From the NCBI GenBank assembly GCA_963682055.1, contig OY821740.1:31512795-31576794 (forward strand): a stretch of 64,000 nt of DNA, read 5' to 3'. Below the pieces are notes generated by a model. That model did no database searches, was not told the origin of the DNA, and saw only the letters and a list, made by a program, of their open reading frames with translations. The DNA comes from Primula veris (taxonomy: Eukaryota; Streptophyta; Magnoliopsida; Ericales; Primulaceae). Positions within the stretch are counted from its first letter, which is position 1. Every line of letters begins with the position of its first letter. A program made the translations under genes and the position numbers. This document shows positions 14,046 through 27,400 of the stretch, piece after piece.

Positions 14046-16101
14046 GAGATCATGGATTTAGTTACACAGATCGAAATCGAATAAATGATTTAGGAGAGAG
14101 AGAGAAAGAAAGAGGAAAAAACAAGCCCTGGATTTGGCTCCAACAACCCGCCAAGTTATTACTATTATTTATTAGTATTTTACTCTTTTTTTACCGTTTT
14201 GACTTTCCTGTTTCTTTTTGGGGTTCGGTATTTACTTTTCCTTTTATTGCAATTTGGAATAATTGTGTTGGTCAATTTTTATTTTTACTTTGACTAATAT
14301 GTCGGTCAAATTATAAGTGAACCAGCCCCTACACTAAAAATGATAATTTGAAACGAAATTCAAATAAATGTTATTCATTGAAATTTAAATATAACCTCAT
14401 TTTTAACCGATTAAGAAGTCATCAATTATTTTATTTTTTTATTGAAAACGAGCCGTATCTATCACAGGTCGAAGGATGTGAAAGAATCGGGTTTCTCATT
14501 CCGATGGTGTATTTCGTATTGTTATGAACTTATAACCCATATATTTTGTTCTTGAAAATCGTTATCTATTTGTTAGAAGAATGGGTTGGGGATCTCATTC
14601 ATAAGAAAGTTGAAAAAATAACATAAGTTTTAGTGTTTTACCTATGGTGTCGCTACTCCAAAACTCCCATATTTGATTTTACCTTCTTCGGGTTTGGTGC
14701 GGGGTTCCAAAGATTTTTTAATTTTTGCATTTAAGTCTCCCTTCAAAAGATCAAAGCAGTTATTGCAAGTTTCGACTTTTTTATAGATGATGAATTGAAG
14801 TATATCTCTAATACTAAGGTTCGTGAGAGGTAAATATTCTTGTAAATTTGCATGTAAAATTTGGGGTATGGGCATATCGATTGCATAAAATGCAACGGTA
14901 CTGACCTCTACTGCTTCGATCATCCAAGCCGAGAAGTTGCAAATGAGATTCGTAAGGACGACGTTCAGTTGTTATTTGAGGCAATTTAGTTACATGTGGA
15001 GTGGAATGTTACGATTGGCGGAAGTGAGCTTGTGTCGATTTATAAACTTTCAAAGTTAGCAAAAACTTAGAAGTGGTTGAAAGAGAGATGGAGTGACGTG
15101 GTGCAAAGAGATGTCAAGTATCTCAATAAGATGCTCGTTTTAGAACCCTTATTAAGGCACATTCGACTTGGAGTAGTGGTTGTTAGACAACATGAACATA
15201 ACTTATATATCTCGTGCGGTTAACGGGGCAGTCTAAGGTATATCAATGATCATCTTATATTTTGAAATAAAAAAATCAGATGATGAGATATCAATTTTTA
15301 ACAATCAATGCACAAAACTATTTTATCTTACAGTTTGGACATTGATATTTGATGTTATTGATGGTAAAAGATTAACTAATCTTTATGCATTTTCAGAATA
15401 TTATGGTTTTATTTCAAAATATCATTTTGTTTGACAATTAATGCCCTACTATTGAATTTCACTATTTCGACACCGATCCATACAAAAATAACAATTGATA
15501 CAACAATCTATAAAAACTCGCCAACGTTAAGTTTTGACGGCCCACGTATATACTTTGTGATTTTGTGCAGATTATTTGCCCAATACATTGACAGAGATGG
15601 AACAATCGGTCAATTAGCCAGTTAATATTTAAAGTTTAACGAATGAAGTATGGTGGTGTTTATGTTAACTATGTTAAATTATAAAAACTTTATTTTACTA
15701 CCCTCAAGTTTAGTCTATGTTATTTTTTTTTTTACAAAAAAAACTCAAGTGGATGGAAAAGTCAGCAGTGTACGAAAAAGTCAGCACGTGACAATTTTAC
15801 AAACAGATCTCTTATGCACACTTAAATTTAAAGAAAAAAAATAGGTTTAATGACTCCAATTACGATACATTAACAAAATAGAGACCAAACTTATGACATT
15901 AGCAATTGAGGTACCGAACTATATATTTTTTTCTAAATTGGAGACCTCCGTCAATTTAATTGAACGGAAGTTAAGTTTAAATTATATTTCAGTCTCAAAT
16001 TTTAGAAAACATATAAATTTAACTCAAAAAATTTATAAATTTACATTTTTAACATAATTATTAATAAATAGTTACTTACACATGCTCATACGTATACATG
16101 A
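14046..16101. other. Intergenic region, no recognised gene
   Basis: AT-rich. A 93-codon open frame on the minus strand (14642-14923) begins with an ATG and contains PIPQILHANLQEYLPL and a CNNC, but I recognise no family and see no flanking exons; it may be an old gene fragment. The rest holds one copy of a diverged direct repeat (from 15434), described separately. Confidence 0.4.
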
Positions 16102-16103
16102 TA

Positions 16104-16726
16104 CAGTAGAAACTCTATAAAATAATACACTTAGGACCACCAAAATTTATTAATTAAAAGAGTTATCAATTAATCGATAAATTAATAATTATTAATTTAT
16201 ATATTAATTAATATTTTATTAATTTATAGTAAAATACTTAGTTTACAAACACCTTTCAAGATTCCACTTAATTATTGAAAGCGTTATTGAAATTAATAAA
16301 GATGATATCGATGAAGAAGATGATGAAAGTTCTACAATGGAGCCCCCTTCGCGAAACGAAGCTATTAAAGCGGCAATCACATTGAACAATTTCTTGTTGA
16401 GCTATGAGAAAACAACACCAGAAGTTCTTACCATGCTAAGAAAAATTAGAGACGAGATTCAAGGGGAAATTGATTTCAACAAAAAGCAAAAGACAATTGA
16501 GTCATTTTTCAAGAAACCTTCGTAAATCATTCATGTAATATGCTATATATAAGGAATTATTAATTTATATTTTATATGAGGTCTAAAGAAATTATCAAAA
16601 ATGTATTATCTTATAATTTTAGCGAATTATTAATTTAGCACCCTATCCCCGAGTCGGGACCGGCCAAAAATATTATATTAGAGAGTTTATTAAATAATCG
16701 ATTATTAATTTATCGAGTTTCTACTA
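16104..16726 (+). mobile_element. pogo/Lemi1 (Emigrant-type) element, 623 bp
   Basis: The left end CAGTAGAAACTCTATAAA and the reverse complement of the right end (TAGTAGAAACTCGATAAA) form terminal inverted repeats of about 24 bp that closely match those of Arabidopsis Emigrant/Lemi1. The element is flanked by TA on both sides (16102-16103 and 16727-16728), the Tc1/mariner/pogo target duplication. Inside it only the 3' end of a transposase gene survives, so it cannot move itself. Confidence 0.75.
16262..16525 (+). pseudogene. pogo/CENP-B-like transposase C-terminus with PIP box
   Basis: An open frame ending at 16525 encodes an acidic stretch (DDIDEEDDESSTMEPPS), then NEAIKAAITLNNFLLSYEK, a charged helix and finally QKTIESFFKKPS. 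This resembles the C-terminal tail of plant pogo/tigger-type DDE proteins. QKTIESFF fits the PCNA-interacting consensus Q-x-x-(I/L/M)-x-x-(F/Y)-(F/Y); a PCNA-binding motif has been reported in Drosophila pogo transposase. The DNA-binding and DDE catalytic domains are absent, so this is a remnant inside the 623-bp element. Confidence 0.65.
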
Positions 16727-16895
16727 TAGTTATATTATAGTCTCCGTATTTTAAATAAGTTAGACAAGTAGAGGCCATGTATAACACTATTGTTAATTTG
16801 GTCTCTACAGAAAAAGGAACCACATGCGTAACTTAATGATAGAGACAAACGAGCCCTTAGTTACTTTGCAAGCACTACGAATTCATAAGCATGGG

Positions 16896-17045
16896 CATTG
16901 TTTGGTTGCATCTTTCAATCTTAGTTTTCCCTTTTGTTTGGACTGGAAATGCTAGAAGCTATAAAGATAGATGGCCTCGGTTTTTTGCTTTCTTAACATT
17001 ATAGAATCCAACTTCTTTGCTTTAAAGTTGTAGCCAAACAGCTCC
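16896..17045. repeat. Small MITE-like inverted-repeat element, about 150 bp
   Basis: The left end GCATTGTTTGGTTGCATCTT matches the reverse complement of the right end (GAGCTGTTTGGCTACAACTT) with a few changes. Similar TTGTTTGGTTGCAGCTTT-type ends occur at 24975 and near 29947, so this is one member of a dispersed family. No clear target duplication. Confidence 0.45.
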
Positions 17046-17450
17046 ACAATTTGATAAACACTAAAGATGCGACTTTATAGTTATTGGCATGTAGTACTAT
17101 AGTCAGAAGAGTCTGCAAAGCCCGATTTAACAAGTCTCTGCTTCGAACCTCAAGCGTGATTAGGACCTTTTATATATGCGATAACTGTGTACTTTTATTT
17201 AGGAGTAAATTATTCTTAATTCATATAGAGTACAAATTTATTTACAACTAATGCACTACTATTGAATTTCACATTTTCGACACCAAATACAAAAATGAAC
17301 ATTGGGTACAACTATCTATCAAAACTCGCAAGGACTTATATAAGATTTTCGGTTTTAGCGTTAGTCGTATATGTTTTTTTTTCCTGACAATTAGTTGTAT
17401 ATATTGTTTGCTTAGTACATCGATGTGATTTAACAATTGGTTCATTACAA

Positions 17451-18589
17451 TGTTTTTGAGTTCTGATTCTTATGCAAGTATACTATTTGCTTGATTGTGT
17501 ATACTGGTATCTAAATCAACTTATTCAAAAGTAACGTCCGGAAACCCAAACAGTCACATGGTTTGGACCAACAAATACTATCCCATGCTTGTAGGCACAA
17601 GCCTCTACACCCGACCCTCCCACAAAAATGTGAATCATACAATCTAAAGATCCGCTTGACCATTTACAAAATGGGACACAACTCATAGCTTAAGATGGTA
17701 GAGAAATTATTACTCGCCTTATCATTTTGCTATTTTCAGCTTCGGGACAATAGCCCAGTTCTCCATCCAGAAATCCTTGTTAGCATTTTAATTTAGATTC
17801 GGACCATATTGTCTAAGATCAGTGACTTGGTAATCCCGAGACTTGCTTCTACTTCTTTAATTTTAATGAACTTTGTTATATTTTATCGTCTTTCTGTCAT
17901 AACCTTTCCCCTCTAACAAATTGAGGATTTAAATAAGTTAATCATTGATCCTTCCATTCCTCATACATTTTATAACAGCATTCGTTTCATTGACTTGGGC
18001 ACAACTTGAAGTTAATGTATCGTTGGCGAATAGTACATGTATATTCAGATCAAAATATGATACATCCGGTGCTGCGGTGCACTATATGCAGTGCTGTATC
18101 TGGTCAGGGGAGGAGATGTAATTCAAATAGAAGATCAATAAACCTAATTTACATATTTATATTTAGAAAGTTGTCGCTCTCACTATAGTAATAACCTGCA
18201 AAACGTTGAAATGTTTCATTGTATGTCAGCCTTTCGTTAGCAAGACCTAAGCTTGTGTACTATATAACTACAGAGTTTTTGATTAGTTCAGATTTCAGAA
18301 CATTGACGTTTTCCTCTTGCTGATTGATCCTGATCTATTTAAGAAAAAAAAATGGTATATATAATGGCATTTAGTCAGTTGTAACCAAGAGTTAATCACA
18401 GATGAATTGCTAAAACTTGAAATCCCTGCATCTTTTAGTAGATATGAGACTAAAAATTACGAATACTGGTAAGCCTTCTGCATAATCTACATTAGCAAAG
18501 AACAATCTGCATTTTTTCTTTCACGAGCGTCTACCATAATATACATTCCAATTGTTGTTTGTGCTATAATAAAGAAATTAGAAGAAATA
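17451..18589. other. Intergenic region downstream of WAT1-related gene
   Basis: No gene or named repeat recognised. Short open frames here lack any domain signature. The right edge includes the 3' UTR of the leftward WAT1-related gene. Confidence 0.4.
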
Positions 18590-21500
18590 TCAGGACAGAA
18601 GGGGATTTTCCTCATCGTTTTTGAGCTTAGGTGTCGCTTCATCTCCATGATCTACATTTTGTCCGAGGTGGAATTCATCTTCTCTGTCTTTAGCCCATAG
18701 AAAGAAGTAAAGGCCACTGAACATAAGGAACATTCCGGTGATGCTGCACTTCGGTGATAAAAAAATACGTATTATTAGAACAAGAAAAATATAAATAATT
18801 ATCAGACCTTAAAATCTTAACAGTTTCTGTTTCGGTATACTATGGTAATGATATATAAATCGATAAAAAGATGGTCACACTATTGAAACAACAGAAATCA
18901 CACTAGTGAGCTAACTTTGTCATGAAATCACTCTTCAAGAGTAAGAATTTCCAAATTAAATAAACATACTGAAAATTGTGTACCTTAACTTAAAAATAAG
19001 ACAGCTTATTAACTTGCCCACTGGAAGATAATGAACAATTTATTCACATAAATGTACATATAAAGAATTGAAAATTCAGAATATCATGTTTACCTTCCAA
19101 ATGAGATGAGCTCTCCCATGGTGAGATAAGAGAGAATTACTGAGATAACAGTTCCAATGGGACTAAACATAGAAACTAGCACTGGTCCTCTTTTCTTCAT
19201 TGCCCATCCTGTGAAGCTTACACACACCCCACTAACTAATCCTCCCTGCCCTCAAAAATACGATTTGACAAAAATTAGTCATTTAAAAATAAATCAGAAC
19301 AAAATTTCCGATACAAGCAAAAATGTTGTGTTCCTTAGGACTTTCGATTCTCATGACGGTTAGATGGAATAAAATTACTAAACCGGTTTATTTCTACGCT
19401 CTGGGCTAATTGACTTAGGAAAAGAAAATAAAACTTACAAAGAGGGAGTAGCCAGCTAGATCTCGAATACTGACGAAGGGCCATCCATAGTCGAAGTTTT
19501 GATACCGTATTAGTTCCCATACTGTAGTTGAGATCACTCCAAAAAGTGAGGTTATTGCACACAGAGATATTGGGGCTGGAAATTCAACCAATGTAGAAGC
19601 CTGTCAATTATCACAATCGTAAAATAAATAAAAATACACAATTTGAGAACTAACGTATTGATATCCACGGTTAGTTTACTTTGCAACTAGCCCAATGAAC
19701 AATCACTCGTACAAGTAGTATTGAAAATTCGAATATAGTTCTTTTAAGGTACTTAAAACTCTCGTTTTCTTGGTTCTGTGGGTATAAAGACTAAAGAGTT
19801 GATAATGGAAGAAATCAAGTAATAATTACAAGAACAAAAAGTAAAAATAACAATTAAGTATAAGAAAGTAAAAAACCCTTTCGTACCGGGAACGGGGTAG
19901 CTCATGTAACTTTATTACATGAGATGCTCATGTACTTCATCTGTACCGTACAACTATCATCCAATATTTGATAAAATTATGTATTTATATGAATTTGATT
20001 TTTTAAGTTTAACTTGTTATTTATAAGAACCGTTAGATCAAAAATAGAGGACTGAGATTTTACATTAGCATCTCACGTAAAAAAAAATACATGAGCTACC
20101 CCGTTCCCTTTCGTACCTGCATGACAACGTTGGATGAGAGAACAAAAACTGCACCAACAAGATAGATACAGCCAATGATCTTTTGTGTATTGAACATGGA
20201 AGTGTTTGGATGAGTAACTACGGTTTCGAATTTTTTGGCAGTTTGAGGGTGGTTGGCGCTCTGCATAATGCTCAGTGTCAAAGCACCAATTATGCATAAC
20301 AACGTCCCCGATATCTTTAGTTTGCTATATATACAGTTCAAATCTATTTTCTCCACTCTGCATCGAAACACGAAAGTAGTTGCAAAATATCAATGTATTT
20401 ATTCTAGTTTTTGAAATTATATGGTTCTTCTCTAATTCTTGGCAATGCATTGAACCGTAGTTGATTCTTATTTCTTTTAGGAGTTGGTTGAATTTACTGA
20501 AATTCGGTTGTAAATTTCTTAGCAACACAACTACTTTCGTTGAATATGCTACGTTCTCTAAACAACTCTCGAGCATATGTCTTGAGAAAACACAGTAAAG
20601 TAAAATGGCGAAAGAGAAAGAGGAAGGAAAAAAAATAAAATGCATGGCTTTTATTTGTAATAGAGAACTCGACGTGTCTTTTGAGATAGAAATGCTTGCC
20701 GTTTAGTTCCTAAAACATTCATATCTGATACCAGGGGTGGTTTTAGTATACTATTTCCGCGTCTATCTTGAGATGTCATATTGAAATTATCTTCCATTAA
20801 GTTGTACTGGCATGCTTCCTCTAGTTCTGCAAACGCTTCATCTCTCTTAAGTGAAAATCTGAATTTTTTTGTTCGTTCCTTCGATCTAAAAGAATGCACA
20901 TACTTACATTACTTGCAATAAAAAGATAGTTATTCACAACATTTTTCCTTAAGACAAACAATATATGCACAAGAGAGATGACGGTACCGGCGTACTCCTG
21001 TAGAATCATTTTAGGATTTCCACCAAATCATATTTCGGGTTAAATATTATACCAGCTCATAATCGTGACATGCGACACTTACTTATGAATAGTTCACAAG
21101 ATATGTAACTATGTATAGATTATAGAAACATATGCATATGTACGTATGTATTATGTGATGCAAGGGAACAGCATGAAAATTGACAGTTTATTAATACTAC
21201 CTAAAAACAGCAGCAATGATAAAAATAAGTCCAGGGGCAAGATTTGGCATAGCTGTGGCTATTGCAGGTGAAGTTAGCTCTATTCCCTTCAGGAATAAGA
21301 TCTGAAATAATGTAACCCTGTTAAAAACAAAATAAAATAAGGTGAAAAAGTTACTAGAATATTCTTTACAATTTTCCAAGTAAACTAATGTAGATGCTCC
21401 TCTTGGTGCTAGAATTAAATACAAAGATTCAAAAATAGCATTACAATCTTTTTAACTAATCTTAGCCTTATAATCAGTTTGCATTAAATTGCTATTAGGT

Positions 21501-23190
21501 TAAGCTCGATTCCTGTAGTAGCGGCGAGCGAAAAAAGGATCAAGCAGCCTAAACTGTGAAAACGGATTGTGGGTTAAAGAGAAGAAAAATATAGTAATGT
21601 TCCAAGATAAAGTTAAGTTTTACCTAACATTATACACTATATATAGTATTAAGTATTAACCATGATGACTAAACAATATTGTGTGTTGTTTTTCAATGTT
21701 CCCTAGCATATTATTACCATAGCAAACTTGTGTTATATATACCGAATGTGCTATACAAAAGTGTGATATGATATAACAAAATATCAATAATATTAATATA
21801 CCATTTTCGTTATCGTCACATTGCGCAATACTGTTTTCAATACCATTGCTATTTTGCTATATTCGTTACCGTACCATTAATTTGCCTCCTAGTATTGTAC
21901 CAATTAGAAAAAAATGATCACATTTACGTCATTGTCACATTGTGCAATGGTGTTTTCATTAGAAATTATATTGGCTAATGAAAATTGTAATGTAAGCATG
22001 CCTTACTTCGAAACTTTATAGAAATAATATGGTAGTTTATGACTTTATGTGTTCTTATGATTTGCTATTTTTGGATCATCTTTGTATCTTAAAATAAAAA
22101 ATTTAAGAAAAAAGATATTAACACAATTTTGTCACTCCCTTACACTCTCTTACATGTATTGCACACTCATTTACATATATAATAATATATTTTTGTTAAA
22201 AATTACTTTTTTATACCTCCAAATATACATGTACGGAGTGTGTGAGTTATATATATATACATATATATTAGTAATAATAGATTTAATGATTTTTCTTATT
22301 TTTAATTAATATTTAAACTTAGGGTAGGCTCAACTAAGGTTCTGCTATATTTTTATTTGGGTTTTTAGTAGTTTATGTTTTATTATGTTGAATATTTATA
22401 CTTTGTTTTATTAAATTATAGATTGTATTTTGTGTATATTTGAGGGGATAAATATATATTTTCATTAAATATGAAGTGTGTGAGTTGTATGCAAGTTGTG
22501 TGTGTACCATCACCCAAATATTAAATGATAAAGATAAAAACCTGAAAATGTGGTTGTAGCATTAGTCAATGCGAATAATCAGGTGAAACCCAAACGTTAA
22601 AGTTTCAATTGTTAATACTTACTTTGTTAATAAATAAATGATCAATATCCAATTAATTTGGCAAACCATGCATTCTTTTGTTCTTCAGTTTTAGTTGTGT
22701 TGAAAATAGATTTCCGAAAATAAAAGTAGCTAGCATAACTTGACTAGGTTGAATGGTTAACAATAAAATACACATTGAAACAGTATTCTGCATGCAAAAT
22801 GAATTCGAGAAATAAATAAATAAATCTTACCCTCCAATAGAGATTAAAACGAGTTGAATCAACAATTTTCTACTGAATTTCTTCGGCCATTTACTCCTGC
22901 GAACGAAAAAGAACAAAAAAGCACATTTTTATATCTCCAAAACCTTGAACGAGATTTATAGAGAAGGAAGATAAAATAAAACATAGAAAATACCTTTCGA
23001 AAATAAATGCAGGAGGAGATAAAATGAAAAAAGTGGCAAGGGATGAGAAGATGATAATGGTAACGGGACTAACTCCCAATGACATTACATAATTCACAAA
23101 TATTGCATTTCCAGCATAAAATAATTGAACAAATATTAATCCTCCAATAACACTAATCTCCTCTAATGTATTTCTCTTTAATAAACCCAT
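18590..23190 (-). CDS. WAT1-related (nodulin MtN21/EamA-type) transporter
   Basis: Multi-pass membrane carrier of the drug/metabolite superfamily; characterised relatives include WAT1 (vacuolar auxin export) and the UMAMIT amino-acid exporters. Seven exons, in phase: 23190-22994, 22896-22831, 21317-21201, 20357-20117, 19600-19439, 19245-19094, 18743-18590; 362 residues, the usual size. The ATG at 23190 gives MGLLKRNTLEEISVIGG; upstream in-frame codons translate an AT microsatellite. Two EamA halves are visible: exons 1-4 (QLFYAGNAIFVNYVMSLG, ELTSPAIATAMPNLAPG, KISGTLLCIIGALTLS) and exons 4-7 (IIGCIYLVGAVFVLSSNV, GPVLVSMFSPIGTVIS, GMFLMFSGLYFFLWAK). It ends with the short acidic tail ENPLLS. 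The N-terminus resembles the At4g16620/At5g47470 subgroup. The substrate cannot be told from sequence. A Mutator-type MITE lies at the exon 4 donor. Confidence 0.93.
19888..20108. mobile_element. Mutator-type MITE at the exon 4 splice donor
   Basis: A 221-bp element with terminal inverted repeats that are perfect for 21 bp, starting GGGAACGGGGTAGCTCATGT at both ends, and imperfect beyond that. It is flanked by an exact 9-bp duplication TTTCGTACC (19879-19887 and 20109-20117), the size made by Mutator-like transposases. On the gene strand the duplication is the last base of exon 4 plus the first eight intron bases, so the insertion duplicated the WAT1-related gene's 5' splice site. No coding capacity. 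Confidence 0.9.
20651..20899 (-). other. Unrecognised open frame inside WAT1-related intron 3
   Basis: An 82-codon frame on the gene strand reads through SKERTKKFRFSLKRDEAF, ELEEACQYNLMEDN and QAFLSQKTRRVLYYK before TAA. Its charged, helix-like composition looks more like real protein than the AT-rich intron around it. I do not recognise the family. It may be a gene fragment carried into the intron. The WAT1-related family reads directly across this intron (VFR then VEKIDL), so it is not needed for that protein. Confidence 0.35.
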
Positions 23191-24443
23191 AATCCTGTTT
23201 TTTCTCTTTTCTGTTTTCTTTTTCTCTTGTTCTACATAGGGTGATATTTCTTTCTCTTTTTCTCTTCCTCTCTCCCTGATATACATATATATATATATAT
23301 TTATGTATGTATGTATGTATATGTATGTATAAAAGTCTTCTTTTTTTTTCCCTTTGGCTAGCTTGTCCCTTTCTTGCCTCAACTAACTTTCAATATTTTG
23401 TCAAATTTTTTAAACCTCCCTTGTTTCTCCTACCAGTCTCATATCTTTTTAATATAGGGTAACATAAGCGTTTAATTTGTGGATTAATGGGAAATTTAAT
23501 GAAGCTGGTTTATTCAAGCTAGCTAGGAGGGTATTTATATTTCTTTTCATTTTCTTCCATTTTGGGGTGATAAATGATAAAATGAAGTAGCTCGTCCTAC
23601 TTGATAGAAATAAAGTTGGATTCTATTTTAGAACACTAATATACATGTCACTATATTTAGTGTATGTACTAAATTTTTGCATGTCTTTTGTCTAAATAGA
23701 GAGAAAGCATTTTACTGCATGTTTAACCTGAAATTTGGTAGTTCAGAAAATAACTGAATTGGGTATTAAAAAGCCTAAAATTAGGTTTATGTAAACTTCC
23801 ACGAAAATGGACTATGATCCTTTAAATAGGAAATAAATATAGAATGTCACTCTGTCCACATGACCACATCAGAGTTTTGGTATTACTTATTTACTTTTTT
23901 AGTACCTATTTTTGCTTGTCAGGTACTTCTACATCATATTTTGACTATATTTTCAAGAAAAAAGTAAGTTGTAAAGTGTACTCTTATATTCCATACAACA
24001 TGTTATAATGTTATAAGCACTTACTATTGGTTATTATTAACATCACGTACTCACCTTAAAAAAAACATCACGTTAGGATGTTACAAGAGCATTAATAACC
24101 AAAAGTTGGTCTTCGTTATAAATTTGGTTTTGGAGAACATTTGTTTACTGTTACTAAGTAAATCAGACTTTCGTTAGGATTCACTTCAAATTTGTAAACG
24201 GACCAAAAATATTAAAACAAGAAATAGAATCAGAACAGCAAATAATATTTCGAAACCCAAATTTGCTATGAAGTCACTATAGCCTCAATACTTCAAATAG
24301 TATCACACCATCATCGGTTCTTGATCCAAATTTGTACAACACCATCAAGGCAAATACAACCAAATGTTAACCAACTCAATACAGAATTTTCAAGTATTTA
24401 CAGATTTTTAATTTAATTCCGGCTAAATTAAAAAATTCACATT
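23191..24443. other. Upstream region of WAT1-related gene / 3' flank of DUF547 gene
   Basis: The first 200 bp should be the WAT1-related leader and core promoter. They include an AT/GTAT microsatellite (about 23279-23331), preceded by a CT-rich run. The rest is AT-rich with no recognised gene and should include the 3' UTR of the leftward DUF547 gene just below 24444. Confidence 0.45.
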
Positions 24444-27400
24444 TCACACCCACCATGGCTTCTCCAGCAAATCCTTCGAGAAAACATACCTAAATCTCGT
24501 ATTGTAGGGTAACCACTCAATGACATGGCCAGCCTTTTTACCACTTTTACTGTCAGTACATTTATGTATTGAGTCGTTAAGCTTTTTGTCCACGCTTTCA
24601 GAAATAAATTGGATTAAACCGTCGGCATCCATAGAGGCTTCTTTTGAAAATCTTTCGAGGACTTTTGGAAGAAAAACTTTCCTCGATTTCTTAACAACGA
24701 TGTTCGATTGAAGAAATTCTTTTTTGGCCACTTCCAGGCCCTCCATAACATTTGATGCCGTGTAGACTCTCAGCTACAAATAATACAAAACATGCGTTTA
24801 ATGTATTGTTAGATCGCTGAACGCCCCATAAAATGAGTAAACAGAAGCTAAAACCAATATTCAACATTTAACTTATTAACCAAGTGGAAAACATCATACT
24901 GGATGCATATAGAAAAACATGTCTCCCAACTCTTATCTCATACATGGGCTGCAGAGTTTACGAGAGACTAAAGTCTTGTTTGGTTGCAGCTTTATGCTCT
25001 GTTTTTTTTGCTAAAAAAACTAAACTACATTTCCTTGACGAGACCAAAACCTGAGCTTTTCTGGTAGTTTGTCCTGAATAAGCTAGAAGCGTAAAGCTGG
25101 ATGAATGTAGCTTTTCAGAACCTTAAGAAAATAATCCACCTTATTTGCTTATAAGCGCAAGATAAGCCATGGGTCCCACATAATCAATGACTATCTACTT
25201 TTAAGAACAAAATTATCTGGGAGTAAATGTGGGAGAGTATCGTTTTTTTCACTTCATTAACTTACTTTCTTAAACCATGTGAAAAAACCCAATTGGACCA
25301 TTTTTATGGGACGGAGCGAGTATATAAAGTTTTACAATTAAAAGAAAACTGCGAAGGAGGTATGAAATATACCGCAGGATCAGAAAAAGCTCCAGTACAA
25401 AGAGCAAAGCACACAAGGGGTTCGGGCTTCAAAACACTAAATTTGGAACTGATTTTTTGTTTTTCTTCTCCAGACCTTTTCCTTAAAGCAGTTGAAAAAA
25501 TGAGCTCGAACCACTGCAATTTGAGTAGGAAAGTGGCCTTTAGATGGTAAGAAGATCAAGAAAACAAGAACTGAAATATAATTCTATTTTCTACCACATT
25601 TACATGAATTCAGAATCCATCCTTAATGAAAGAACTGAGGTCCAATGTCATGCCTCACAGCAAAATATGTAGACGATTATTCCTTATTGGCGGCTAATAT
25701 AATTAGTCGTCAAAAGCACCCTTTATGCATAAAAGAAGTGCATTAATTAATTATACGGAGCGATTCCAATGAAGTGACATATATTGGACTTATTTTCCAG
25801 CAAGTGCAATTGCAAGTCTTCATTCCCATTTACTGCTATTGCAGGATATTCATTATTTAGATTATTAAAAGTGAAAGCACATCAAAAATGAAATCAGTTT
25901 ATTGACTAATATGTCAATTAAGATGAGTTCGTTGAACTGCATGTTGATAACGAAGTTATTTTAGTTAAAAGCATGCCAATCGAAAAATTGTTCATTGAGG
26001 TGCATGCTTATAAAAAATAGCATAAAATGGGATATTAGTTGTTTTCATGTGATAAATGGAAATTAAGTGCAAAATTTGTCATTAGATATGAACTTTCCTA
26101 TAAATTTAAAAATCATTATATGGAAGAAAAGACTATTCGAAGAAATAACCAACATTAATAAACATGTAGAACTCTCTCTCTCTCTATATATATACACACA
26201 CACTTTAAGGGGATCAAGCTATTACCCGTCCAACTCGAGGCGTATGCAAACAGAATATCAACTGTTCTATTGCATTTGCACTTACAATGTGCCCACTGAT
26301 ATTGTAAGAAGCCTGCACTAAGAAAATAACCATTATTGTCAATTTCCGTAGTGGAAAGCCTTTGCGGAAAACAAGACCATTTAGTATGTAAAAGGCAAAT
26401 AAAAATATATCATGTCATGATCGAAGAAATACCTTGTGATACAGAGCTAGCCTCTTGAGGGGTCTATGGGGTATACCATATGCCAGATATGCCTGCACAT
26501 GCAATAGTTGAGAGATGTAAAAATCTATAAATACATGTATAGAGTTAGCAAACTAATTTTACCAGATATCGAAGCTTACATGCATGATAAGAGCATTATA
26601 CGTGTTGATCCAAAATGCAGTCTTGGCATTTTCTCCCATACGAGTCACATTTACCTTCTCCAGTTGCTCCACGAGATATCTGATATACGAATGAAGATGA
26701 AACAAGAAATTTATTAGCAAGCCCTAACTGGTAAAGGATCTAAATGTAATTGTTAGAGTAATTATCCCACATCTTCTAGATAATCGAACATGTGTTTTAT
26801 AAAGAGATATCCATCCTTATCATATTGAATCCATATTACTTTACCATTAAAATGCATCGTAATGATAAACATACACATCTCTTTATAAACCACAGACTAG
26901 GGATAATTACTCTAACAATAATTACTTTATGGAAACAGCCTTTGGAGTGTTCAAAAAATTATTTGTGTTTTTTATTTTCCTCTTTCCAATGACTAAATAC
27001 TCAATACTCCAATAAGTAGAACCATAAAAAGAAACTTCTTCAATTCCCAGGATCCTAGTCTTTTTATTTGCAAACCAATATGAGACTTCAAAACAACTTT
27101 TACAGAAATATTGGCTTACATCTCGAAATATTAACATAATAGGATACTTTTTCTAATCAACTCTCAAGGCTATCACGACAACAGCAATGAGTAGTAATGG
27201 AATGTTCCAAAAAATTTATCTGCAAAATGATTTGAGCGCACCTGTAGTTGTTGATGGCATAAGATGCACGAGCTAACTTAGAGAAAGGAAATTTCCAATA
27301 ATTCAACACTAAAACACTTAATAAAATCTTTTAAAATACATATTTCAATATTATCACAGAATTCGATAAACATTACAACTTATTAGTTAAACAACATAAC

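Larger units (their letters stand above)
15434..17450. repeat. Diverged direct repeat pair flanking the pogo element
   Basis: About 15434-15610 and 17238-17450 share long stretches: an ACTACTATTGAATTTCAC core, then TTTCGACACC, then a CTATC/CTATA-AAAACTCGC block, and a weaker CAATCGGTCAATT / CAATTGGTTCATT block. Orientation is direct and the offset is about 1.8 kb. This points to an old local duplication, with the pogo-like element and a small MITE now between the copies. Confidence 0.5.

Noticed and set aside
14642..14923. 93-codon minus-strand open frame
   Set aside because: Starts with ATG but has no recognisable domain, no flanking exons and no nearby promoter features; kept only as a note in the intergenic entry.
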